This document shows positions 1 through 5,432 of a stretch of 7,798 nt of DNA, in pieces. A model generated the notes under the pieces. It saw only the letters and a program-made list of their open reading frames with translations. It was not told the DNA's origin and ran no database searches. A program made the position numbers and the translations under genes. The stretch is from an uncultured Oscillospiraceae bacterium (GTDB taxonomy: Bacteria; Bacillota; Clostridia; Oscillospirales; Oscillospiraceae). Location of the stretch: assembly GCA_900754515.1 (NCBI GenBank), contig CAAEDD010000019.1, positions 1 to 7,798 of the forward strand. The letters are read 5' to 3'. Position 1 is the stretch's first letter. Every line of letters begins with the position of its first letter.

Positions 1-218
1 CCCGGATCCAGCAGCTCCAGGGCCTTTTCCAAAGGCAGCCCGGCAGAAGAATAATACAATATTGCTTTCTCAAAGTCCTCTCTTAATCTTCTTTTCTCCG
101 CCCTGGCCAGTATGCAGTGACAGTTAAAGTTTGAGAAGAATTCCTCCAGCATCGCCGCCTTGCCTTCATCCAGAGAGGCGGCATACTCCTGGAACGGACT
201 TGTTGTGGATATTTTCAT
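1..218 (-). CDS. Unrecognised protein, N-terminal part (runs off window edge)
   Basis: The first 72 codons are visible, beginning MKISTTSPFQEYAASLDEGK; the C-terminus lies beyond base 1. The ATG at 218 is chosen because GGAAG lies about 8 bases upstream and an extended -10 promoter sits about 30 bases further up. The visible part is hydrophilic, has no signal peptide or membrane segment, and looks alpha-helical, with alternating acidic and basic residues (AEKRRLREDFEKA) and a terminal leucine-rich helix (LPLEKALELLD). Two cysteines in the CHC stretch near residue 40 are not a recognisable motif. I do not recognise the family and assign no function. It follows the DUF1002 gene on the same strand, but a strong terminator between them and its own promoter argue against co-transcription. 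That it is a real gene is fairly secure from the start signals and codon pattern; its identity is unknown. Confidence 0.7.
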   Translation of the reverse strand, partial: MKISTTSPFQEYAASLDEGKAAMLEEFFSNFNCHCILARAEKRRLREDFEKAILYYSSAGLPLEKALELLDP

Positions 219-248
219 ATGTTCACTTCCGCTAAATAAATCCGAATC

Positions 249-257
249 ATTTTACCA
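249..257 (-). promoter_or_regulatory. Extended -10 promoter for the left-edge gene
   Basis: Read on the minus strand, TGG followed by TAAAAT gives an extended -10 element (TGnTAAAAT). The -35 region 17 bases upstream (TTTTAA) is poor, as is common for extended -10 promoters. It overlaps a perfect 10-base palindrome, CTTTTAAAAG, at 269-278. The start of transcription would fall near 242, giving a leader of about 25 bases before the ATG at 218. Confidence 0.5.
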
Positions 258-302
258 TAGCCCGGCAGCTTTTAAAAGGCCCAAAAAGGCAAACGCAAAA
301 AT

Positions 303-331
303 GCCTCTCCCGATCTGTTTCCGGGAGAGGC
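303..331 (-). terminator. Rho-independent terminator of the DUF1002 gene
   Basis: A perfect 10-bp stem (GCCTCTCCCG at 303-312 with CGGGAGAGGC at 322-331) closes a 9-base loop. It lies 17 bases past the DUF1002 stop. On the minus strand it is followed by ATTTTTGCGTTT, a U-rich tract, which fits leftward termination. Confidence 0.85.
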
Positions 332-348
332 GTAGTGTATACGGGTTA

Positions 349-1224
349 TCAGAACCTGGCAATTATATCCTTTATTTTGTCAAAGAAACCGGAGACAGAG
401 TCAACCACTTTCTTTACACCTTGCACAAAGCCTACAACCTTGTTCTTGGCATCGGAGACCTTCTGCAGGGTGCTCTGCACATCCTCCACCCTGGCTTTCA
501 ATGCATCGGCATCCAGTCCCTCCAGAGAACGGCACAGACTCAGCAGCTGGTTAACCTGAGTGTCGGTAAGGCTCACGTTATAGCGGGACGCTATCTCCCT
601 TATCTGGGCGCGAATCTCATCGTCGCTCATGTCCTTTGTCACGTCCAGCATCATCTTGAGTTCATTGACGATGGAGGTGGAGTCCATGGATCCTATCTCC
701 GCAGCCAGCTCTCCGGTGATGGTCAGCTCCTGGGTGCTCACCAGTTTTGCCAGATCGTCCAGCTTCTTTCCGGTCATGTCCTCATAGGCCTTATACACGC
801 CGCTGAGAGCCGCCGTGCCGCTGACCTCAAAGGGCGCAGCCACAACTATATTTGCATCGGTTATACCTGCGGTGGCCAGAGCGCTCACATACATCTCGCC
901 GGTGCACCAGTTAATGTTGCTGGTAGTGACGGCCATGCCGCTGCCGGCAGGCAGCAGCTCCACATATACGCAGGATATGGAGCGTGTGCCGATAAGGCTC
1001 TCACTTACATATCCCTCCAGATAGGCCCGCTCTTCGGCGTTGGTCATCTTCAGTTCTATCACATCGCCCCGCTTTACGCCAAAGGCGTTATACACCGCGT
1101 TTACCTGCTCGTCGGTGAGGTCGGCACCTATGACCGCCCGGCTCTGGTTTACTTCTGCATATGCGGGCACTGCCATGGAACAGATGAGCAGCGCCATAAG
1201 TAAAATTGAAACTATCTTTTTCAT
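349..1224 (-). CDS. Secreted DUF1002 family protein (YpuA-like)
   Basis: This is a 291-residue exported protein of unknown function. The ATG at 1224 is chosen over an upstream in-frame start because AAAGGAG precedes it by 8 bases and the product then begins with a classical signal peptide: MKK, a hydrophobic core at about residues 4-18, and an AYA cleavage site near residue 23. The cysteine at 15 lacks a proper lipobox, so a lipoprotein is unlikely. The mature part carries hallmarks of the DUF1002 family: GADLTDEQVNAVYNAFGV, ERAYLEGYVSESLIGTRSIS, NINWCTGEMYVSALATAGI and VAAPFEVSGTAALSGVYKAYE. The last 100 or so residues are predominantly helical and end in an amphipathic stretch rich in Val, Lys and Phe. 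B. subtilis YpuA belongs to the same family and has no assigned biochemical role. The gene is monocistronic (own terminator) and divergent from nagB. A cell-envelope location is inferred from the signal peptide. Confidence 0.9.
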   Translation of the reverse strand: MKKIVSILLMALLICSMAVPAYAEVNQSRAVIGADLTDEQVNAVYNAFGVKRGDVIELKMTNAEERAYLEGYVSESLIGTRSISCVYVELLPAGSGMAVTTSNINWCTGEMYVSALATAGITDANIVVAAPFEVSGTAALSGVYKAYEDMTGKKLDDLAKLVSTQELTITGELAAEIGSMDSTSIVNELKMMLDVTKDMSDDEIRAQIREIASRYNVSLTDTQVNQLLSLCRSLEGLDADALKARVEDVQSTLQKVSDAKNKVVGFVQGVKKVVDSVSGFFDKIKDIIARF

Positions 1225-1232
1225 TGGTCTCT

Positions 1233-1239
1233 CTCCTTT
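1233..1239 (-). promoter_or_regulatory. Ribosome binding site deciding the DUF1002 start
   Basis: AAAGGAG on the minus strand, 8 bases before the ATG at 1224. It rules out the longer reading from 1377, whose extra 51 residues have no binding site and would bury the signal peptide. Confidence 0.85.
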
Positions 1240-1348
1240 CAGAGTACATATATATGACGAGGCAAAAGCCCTTTTGTTCCCCGGGCATGTTACCACGTCC
1301 GGCACTAAAAATAAAGGCATTTTAATGATTATTAAGAATTTTCCCCAA

Positions 1349-1377
1349 TAAATATCTATATTTTTCCTTTTGTTCAA
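1349..1377 (-). promoter_or_regulatory. Weak candidate promoter for the DUF1002 gene
   Basis: On the minus strand TTGAAC (1372-1377, four of six -35 matches) is followed after 17 bases by TATTTA (1349-1354), a poor -10. It is the best match I find in the AT-rich upstream region and would give a leader of about 115 bases. It is back to back with the nagB promoter. The true promoter could be elsewhere in 1240-1390. Confidence 0.3.
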
Positions 1378-1393
1378 AACTTTTTCTATGCAC

Positions 1394-1422
1394 TTGACGA
1401 AAAAATAAAGCCATTATATACT
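1394..1422 (+). promoter_or_regulatory. Sigma-A type promoter of nagB
   Basis: TTGACG (1394-1399) and TATACT (1417-1422) are separated by exactly 17 bases, each one mismatch from consensus. Transcription should begin near 1429-1430, giving a leader of about 40 bases. No clear operator palindrome overlaps it. Confidence 0.85.
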
Positions 1423-1468
1423 AGGAATTAGTCTGTGCTTTAAAAAACAAAATCTTGGAGGCCGAATT

Positions 1469-2203
1469 ATGAGAGTAATCGTTTGCGATAATTATGAACG
1501 CCAGTGCGCCGCCGGCGCAGATATAATCGAAAAGATCGTCCGCGAAAAGCCCGACTGCTGTCTGGGGCTTGCCACCGGCTCCAGCCCCGTTGGCATGTAT
1601 AAGGAGCTTGCCCGCCGCTGCCGGGAAGAGGGTCTGGATTTCAGCAAGGTCAGCACTGTGAATCTGGACGAATACATCGGCCTTGAGCCCACCCATGAAC
1701 AGAGCTACCGTTATTTCATGGATACCAACCTCTTTGACCATATAAATATCGACAAAGCCAACACCTATGTTGCTAAGGGCACCGGCGACATCGAAGCCAA
1801 CATTGCCGAGTTCCGTGCCGTCATTGCCAAGAGCGAAGTTGAGCTGCAGGTTCTTGGCGTGGGAGCCGACGGACACCTGGCCTTTAATGAGCCGGGCACC
1901 AGCCTGTATTGGAGCGCCCACAAGGAAACTCTGGACGACAGCACCATCAATGCCAATGCCCGCTTCTTTGCCAGCAGGGACGAAGTTCCCCGCTACGCCG
2001 TCACCATGGGCATAGGGGAGATAATGATGGCAAAGCGCCTGTTGATGATCCTTTCCGGTGCAAATAAGGAAGAAGCCGCAAAGCTTCTGCTCATGAGTGA
2101 CGACGTGACCTGTGCCTGCCCCGCCACCCTCATGAAACTGCACCACGATGCTACCGTGCTTATCACCAAAGAACTGGCAGACAAGATCGGCTACAAATTC
2201 TGA
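1469..2203 (+). CDS. nagB: Glucosamine-6-phosphate deaminase
   Basis: A cytoplasmic enzyme of 244 residues that converts glucosamine 6-phosphate to fructose 6-phosphate and ammonia, feeding amino sugars into glycolysis. The full family signature is present: the phosphate-binding loop GLATGSSPVGMY (residues 33-44), NLDEYIGL with the catalytic Asp67, and GVGADGHLAFNEPG with Asp134, His136 and Glu141. These correspond by alignment to Asp72, Asp141, His143 and Glu148 of the E. coli enzyme. NARFF and VPRYAVTMGIGEIM follow as expected. The length matches the short Bacillus-type NagB, which lacks the C-terminal extension of the allosteric E. coli form. The ATG is supported by TTGGAGG at 1455-1461, 7 bases upstream. 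The gene has its own promoter and no neighbouring nagA or sugar transporter in the window, so it appears monocistronic here. Confidence 0.96.
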   Translation: MRVIVCDNYERQCAAGADIIEKIVREKPDCCLGLATGSSPVGMYKELARRCREEGLDFSKVSTVNLDEYIGLEPTHEQSYRYFMDTNLFDHINIDKANTYVAKGTGDIEANIAEFRAVIAKSEVELQVLGVGADGHLAFNEPGTSLYWSAHKETLDDSTINANARFFASRDEVPRYAVTMGIGEIMMAKRLLMILSGANKEEAAKLLLMSDDVTCACPATLMKLHHDATVLITKELADKIGYKF

Positions 2204-2376
2204 CGCAGGGGGTAAGTCCTCTCAACTCCGTTTCCGACTCCAGGTTTCGCCTTCTGCCGAAAACTTATTTCGCTGCCTTGCCCCTCTTTTTCCGGATCAA
2301 GCCCCTTTGCGCTGGGCTTTGATTCGAGTGGGAACCGAACAAGCAGCAAAACAGCCTATTTACCCACACAAAACAC
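2204..2376. other. Non-coding convergent gap with a structured, repeat-like segment
   Basis: About 170 bases after the nagB stop carry no credible gene: the overlapping reading frames lack start signals and protein-like composition. The stretch is GC-richer and more structured than the AT-rich flank at 2407-2468. It contains an imperfect stem-loop at 2293-2326. The look, a structured block appended after a stop codon, suggests a dispersed intergenic repeat or remnant, but no second copy lies in this window, so that is inference. Confidence 0.4.
2293..2326. other. Imperfect stem-loop downstream of nagB
   Basis: CGGATCAAGCCC (2293-2304) pairs with GGGCTTTGATTCG (2314-2326), forming 12 base pairs with one bulged T and one G-U pair around a 9-base loop (CTTTGCGCT). 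No T-run follows on either strand, so it is not an ordinary terminator. Confidence 0.5.
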
Positions 2377-2406
2377 ACGGCCCCGGACTGATTTGTCCGG
2401 GGCCGT
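2377..2406. terminator. Terminator hairpin between convergent nagB and radical SAM gene
   Basis: A perfect 12-bp stem (ACGGCCCCGGAC at 2377-2388 with GTCCGGGGCCGT at 2395-2406) closes a 6-base loop, TGATTT. It lies between two converging genes, 173 bases past nagB and 62 bases past the radical SAM stop. The minus-strand continuation, GTGTTTTGTG, is moderately U-rich; the plus-strand side is less so (TTTT only after 11 bases). It probably serves mainly the leftward transcript and possibly both. Confidence 0.7.
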
Positions 2407-2435
2407 ATATTACACCCTTTTAATTATTATGTCAA
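2407..2435 (-). promoter_or_regulatory. Promoter-like sequence in the convergent gap (minus strand)
   Basis: On the minus strand a perfect TTGACA (2430-2435) is followed after 17 bases by TAATAT (2407-2412). A transcript would start near 2400, inside the terminator hairpin, and run leftward through the structured gap, antisense to the nagB 3' end. The surroundings are AT-rich, so chance occurrence is possible. Confidence 0.35.
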
Positions 2436-2468
2436 TAACATTATGTATATAAAATTATTTAAACTAAA

Positions 2469-3299
2469 TTATGTAAATCTTCTTGCGTAACCGCAGCGGC
2501 GGCAAAGGGATTCCCTTGCCTGCCTTTGAGAGAATCCGCTGTATATATTCTGAGCTCTTTCAGTTGACATAATTTCTGAAAGTTCCTGTCTGAAAAGATT
2601 ACCCAGAGCTATATCCCCCTCGTGATCCAGACAGCAGGGCACTACCGTGCCGTCGCAGAGGACGCCTACTTGGTCTCTCAGGCCATAGCAAAAGCAACTC
2701 TCACCTCGGTCCTCAGCCTCCATGTCCGGCCAGTCAAAGCGCTCACCTGGTTCAAGAAAAACTTTTTCCGCAAGTCTGCGGCTGCCCCGGCTCTCCTGCC
2801 AGGGGAGTGGAAAGCACCGGCTGATAAGTTTCTCTATCTCTGCATTGAGGCTGTCCAATCCGTTCCGGTTCCACAGCCGCAGTATGCAAAGTTTCCCCGC
2901 TTCTCCCAACTTTTTGGCAAAAGCGGCGCAAGTGAATATATATTCCTCCAGTTCCCCGGAGGGGTTTGCCTCAAAGGACTGTAGGGAGATATTTACCTTG
3001 TGCACTGCCGGGCTCGACAGCAGCAGCTCTCCTCGTTTTGGCAGCAGGGTGCCGTTGGTGGTAATTATCAGCTTGAATCCAAGCTCTCCGGCACTTTGCA
3101 GTATGCCCTCCAGCTCTGGGTGGAGAAGGGGCTCACCCATAAGATGCAGATACAGGTAATTCGTGTACGGGCGCAGGCGCTCAGCCAGGAGCACAAACTC
3201 ATTCAGACTCATGAACCGCTTTTCCCGCCGGGTTCCGGGACAGAAGCTGCATGACAAATTGCAGATATTGGTTATCTCAAGGTAGGCTTTTTTCAGCAT
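2469..3299 (-). CDS. Radical SAM protein with SPASM-like C-terminal cluster region
   Basis: A 276-residue iron-sulfur enzyme. The N-terminus holds the radical SAM motif CNLSCSFC (Cys13, Cys17, Cys20), which binds the 4Fe-4S cluster that cleaves S-adenosylmethionine, followed by HLMGEPLLHPEL (around residues 52-63), which contains the GE motif, and IITTNGTLL (78-86). The C-terminus has Cys202, Cys204, Cys215, a GTVVPCC segment (Gly217 to Cys222-Cys223, fitting the GX4C element) and a final CRRC (266-269). This resembles a shortened SPASM or twitch domain that would hold one auxiliary cluster rather than two. The substrate is unknown: no precursor peptide, sulfatase or cofactor gene is nearby. 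The ATG at 3299 is preferred to a GTG at 3311 because GGAGAG lies just upstream of the ATG, while the GTG has none. It follows the GH2 gene by 51 bases and is probably in the same leftward transcription unit. Confidence 0.85.
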   Translation of the reverse strand: MLKKAYLEITNICNLSCSFCPGTRREKRFMSLNEFVLLAERLRPYTNYLYLHLMGEPLLHPELEGILQSAGELGFKLIITTNGTLLPKRGELLLSSPAVHKVNISLQSFEANPSGELEEYIFTCAAFAKKLGEAGKLCILRLWNRNGLDSLNAEIEKLISRCFPLPWQESRGSRRLAEKVFLEPGERFDWPDMEAEDRGESCFCYGLRDQVGVLCDGTVVPCCLDHEGDIALGNLFRQELSEIMSTERAQNIYSGFSQRQARESLCRRCGYARRFT

Positions 3300-3303
3300 T
3301 TTG

Positions 3304-3309
3304 CTCTCC
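3304..3309 (-). promoter_or_regulatory. Ribosome binding site deciding the radical SAM start
   Basis: GGAGAG on the minus strand; the GGAG core ends 6 bases before the ATG at 3299. The alternative GTG at 3311 overlaps this site and has no site of its own upstream. Confidence 0.75.
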
Positions 3310-3318
3310 ACATAGTCA

Positions 3319-3342
3319 TCGGCGGGACAGCAGTCCCGCCGA
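3319..3342 (-). other. GC-rich hairpin between GH2 and radical SAM genes
   Basis: A perfect 10-bp stem (TCGGCGGGAC at 3319-3328 with GTCCCGCCGA at 3333-3342) closes a 4-base loop, AGCA. It begins 8 bases past the GH2 stop and ends 9 bases before the next gene's ribosome binding site. On the minus strand it is followed by TGACTATG rather than a U-tract, so it looks more like a processing, mRNA-stability or attenuation element than a full terminator. Confidence 0.6.
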
Positions 3343-3350
3343 CATTTCGT

Positions 3351-5045
3351 TTATTTCCCCACATATATAGCTTTTCGCATCAGTTCCGGAGAAATTTTCT
3401 CCACTTTGCGGTCATAAGTTAGAACTCCATTGAGTTCATCCTCCACATCGCTCAGCTGAGTATATACCGCGGCAGCCAAGCCTTCCATCTTGGCGGGGCC
3501 TATCTGCTTTTGGTACAGCTCTTCAATGGCTATCTCCAGCTGGGCGGGAGACTCAAAGTTCTTATATCCGAAATTCTTATTGTTGAAGCAGTGCCCGGAG
3601 ACGTGGTGGTTATAGCCGCCAAACTCGCTGAGCAGCACAGCCCGTCCCTTCTTATCTGCCTTAAAATAGTAGGGGCGGAAATACACATGGCGGCTCACCA
3701 CTTTGCCAACACCTTGGTCATGCCAGCCGGATGCGTGGTCAATGGTGCGGCTCGGGTCTATTGAATGGACAAAGTCGTGCATCTTTGCAGCGTCAAACTG
3801 ACCCCAACCCTCGTTAAACACCACCCACATAGCTATACATGGACAGTTTATCAGATGATTGACCATGGCCCCCAGCTCAGCCTTGAACTGAGCTCTGCCC
3901 TGGCTGTCGCTCCTGCCGAAGAGAGCATGTAGAGAGTCAGGCAGATGGATATTGGTAAGGAGCGGCAGAGAGACAATAAGGGGATTATATCTCCCGCCGC
4001 CGCAGGGCATGTCCTGCCAAACCAGCATACCGTAGCGGTCACAGTGATAGTACCAGCGCAGAGGCTCCACCTTGATGTGCTTTCTCAGCATATTGAAGCC
4101 CATAGCCTTGGCGGTACTTATATCGTAAATCATGGCCTCATCTGTCGGTGCAGTATAAAGCCCGTCGGGCCAGTAACCCTGATCCAGAACTCCGTTGTGA
4201 AAATAAGGCTGGTTATTGAGAAACAGGCGAGGTACGCCCTTTTCGTCTTTCTCCACGGAGAACTTACGCATGGCAAAATAGCTCTGCACCATGTCCTCCC
4301 CGCAGGTGACGGTAAAACCGTAGAGTTTGGGATTCTCCGGACACCAGGCCTCAAAGTCCGGCACAGGGATGACTGCCGGCAGCATATAGCTTTGGCCGTT
4401 AAAATGTGCATAAGAGAGCTCTTCTCCCACAATTTCCGCAGAGATTTCCACACAGGCTCCGTCGAAATCAGGGATAATAAGCAGATCCTTGACGTAAGAC
4501 TCCGGTACGGCCTCCATCCACACGCTCTGCCAGATGCCGCTCTGGGGCGTATACCAGATGCCGCCCCGGCGGCTGCGCTGTTTGCCCCGGGTCATGCCGT
4601 TTTTCTCCGTGTCGTCGGTCACCCGCACCACGATATCCGCCACGCCGTTTTCAATATACTGTGTTATATCCAGCTCAAAGGGCAGATAGCCCCCCTGGTG
4701 GCTGCCGGCCTGCCGGTCATTTATCCATACGGTGGCACACTGATCCACGGCCCCGAAGTGGAGCAGCAGATTCAGCCCGCTGAACTGCCCGGGGATGACA
4801 AACTTTCGGTGATACCAGAGGTATTCCCCGCTCTTCAGGCTGCGTCCCACACCGGACAGCTCCGCCTCCGGGGAAAAAGGCACGATGATTGTCCCCTCGT
4901 AGCTTGCGGGCTGACGAGAGCTCTCGGTTATGGCATAGTCCCAGGGGCCGTTCATGCTCATCCAGTTGGCTCTGGCCATCTGGGGTCTGGGATATTCCGG
5001 CAGTGGATTATTTATATCTACTTTATCCGTCCACGGTGTCTTCAT
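3351..5045 (-). CDS. Glycoside hydrolase family 2 (beta-galactosidase/glucuronidase type)
   Basis: A 564-residue retaining beta-glycosidase with the GH2 layout: an N-terminal sugar-binding jelly roll (about 20-180, with LLLHFGAVDQCATVWINDRQ and GGYLPFELDIT), a short immunoglobulin-like domain (about 185-270) and a TIM barrel (about 275-560, with GFNMLRKHIKVEP and GMLVWQDMP). The acid/base is Glu412 in VVFNEGWGQFD and the nucleophile is probably Glu474 in LLSEFGGYNH. No signal peptide or membrane segment is present, so it should act in the cytoplasm on imported glycosides. Exact substrate specificity cannot be read from the sequence; it is much shorter than E. coli LacZ (about 1020 residues). 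The ATG lies 7 bases after the ybaB stop with no clear Shine-Dalgarno sequence, suggesting translational coupling. No sugar transporter or regulator is adjacent, so its place behind dnaX-ybaB is unusual. Confidence 0.9.
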   Translation of the reverse strand: MKTPWTDKVDINNPLPEYPRPQMARANWMSMNGPWDYAITESSRQPASYEGTIIVPFSPEAELSGVGRSLKSGEYLWYHRKFVIPGQFSGLNLLLHFGAVDQCATVWINDRQAGSHQGGYLPFELDITQYIENGVADIVVRVTDDTEKNGMTRGKQRSRRGGIWYTPQSGIWQSVWMEAVPESYVKDLLIIPDFDGACVEISAEIVGEELSYAHFNGQSYMLPAVIPVPDFEAWCPENPKLYGFTVTCGEDMVQSYFAMRKFSVEKDEKGVPRLFLNNQPYFHNGVLDQGYWPDGLYTAPTDEAMIYDISTAKAMGFNMLRKHIKVEPLRWYYHCDRYGMLVWQDMPCGGGRYNPLIVSLPLLTNIHLPDSLHALFGRSDSQGRAQFKAELGAMVNHLINCPCIAMWVVFNEGWGQFDAAKMHDFVHSIDPSRTIDHASGWHDQGVGKVVSRHVYFRPYYFKADKKGRAVLLSEFGGYNHHVSGHCFNNKNFGYKNFESPAQLEIAIEELYQKQIGPAKMEGLAAAVYTQLSDVEDELNGVLTYDRKVEKISPELMRKAIYVGK

Positions 5046-5052
5046 AGGCTTA

Positions 5053-5403
5053 TCAGAACAGGCCGCCCAGACCGCCCATGCCGCCCTGGAGCTTGCTCAT
5101 GGCCTTGCTGGTCTCATCGTCGGCCACTTTCAGTGCGCCGTTCACTGCGGCAAGCACCAGATCCTGGAGCATTTCCACGTCGTCCGGATCTACAACTTCA
5201 GGGTCGATGACGATGCTCTCCAGCTGACGGGTGCCCACTATGGTGGCCTTTACAGCGCCGCCGCCGGAGCTGAACTCAAAGCGGGTGCTCTCCAGCTCCT
5301 GCTGCATTTTCATAAAGTCCTGCTGCATCTTTTGAGCCTGTCTCATCATCTGCATCTGGTTGCCTCCGCCGGGGAAGCCGCCGCGAAATCCGCCTTTTGC
5401 CAT
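5053..5403 (-). CDS. ybaB: YbaB/EbfC family nucleoid-associated protein
   Basis: A small protein of 116 residues from the family of dimeric DNA-binding proteins encoded next to dnaX in most bacteria. The core shows the family pattern: a long N-terminal helix rich in Met, Gln and Lys (MRQAQKMQQDFMKMQQELES, about 20-39), a central sheet (VKATIVGTRQLESIVIDPEVV) and a final helix containing DLVLAAVNGAL and a D-E-T-S-K segment. Gly-rich tails flank it: GGFRGGFPGGG at the start and GGMGGLGGLF at the end, both common in Bacillota members. The ATG at 5403 is preferred because GGAGG lies 8 bases upstream; a TTG at 5418 would place that site inside the gene. It begins 29 bases after dnaX stops, consistent with an operon. 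The usual third gene, recR, does not follow. Confidence 0.95.
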   Translation of the reverse strand: MAKGGFRGGFPGGGNQMQMMRQAQKMQQDFMKMQQELESTRFEFSSGGGAVKATIVGTRQLESIVIDPEVVDPDDVEMLQDLVLAAVNGALKVADDETSKAMSKLQGGMGGLGGLF

Positions 5404-5411
5404 TTTGTATT

Positions 5412-5416
5412 CCTCC
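5412..5416 (-). promoter_or_regulatory. Ribosome binding site deciding the ybaB start
   Basis: GGAGG on the minus strand, 8 bases before the ATG at 5403. It shows that translation starts at MAKGG and not at the upstream TTG. Confidence 0.85.
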
Positions 5417-5432
5417 AAATCACTAATTTATT

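Noticed and set aside
160..1203. Long plus-strand open frame (347 codons) opposite the DUF1002 gene
   Set aside because: It lies antisense to a gene with a signal peptide, family motifs and a good ribosome binding site; its translation is His, Gly and Leu-rich without family features and it has no start signals.
349..1224. DUF1002 protein as a lipoprotein because of a cysteine in its signal peptide
   Set aside because: The residues before Cys15 (LLI) do not fit a lipobox, and a normal AYA cleavage site follows at residue 23.
1421..2146. Minus-strand open frame (241 codons) opposite nagB
   Set aside because: It overlaps nagB almost completely; nagB has catalytic motifs, promoter and ribosome binding site, this frame has none.
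2293..2404. tRNA-like or riboswitch reading of the gap after nagB
   Set aside because: A TTCGA-like string occurs but no cloverleaf can be drawn, and no known riboswitch core is recognisable.
2148..2423. Plus-strand open frame of 91 codons after nagB
   Set aside because: It starts inside nagB, has no ribosome binding site, and runs through the intergenic stem-loops and the terminator.
3945..5210. Long plus-strand open frame (421 codons) opposite the GH2 gene
   Set aside because: It spans the GH2 and ybaB genes in antisense, runs through the terminator-free junction of two real genes, and its product is not protein-like. It arises from codon bias in the real genes.
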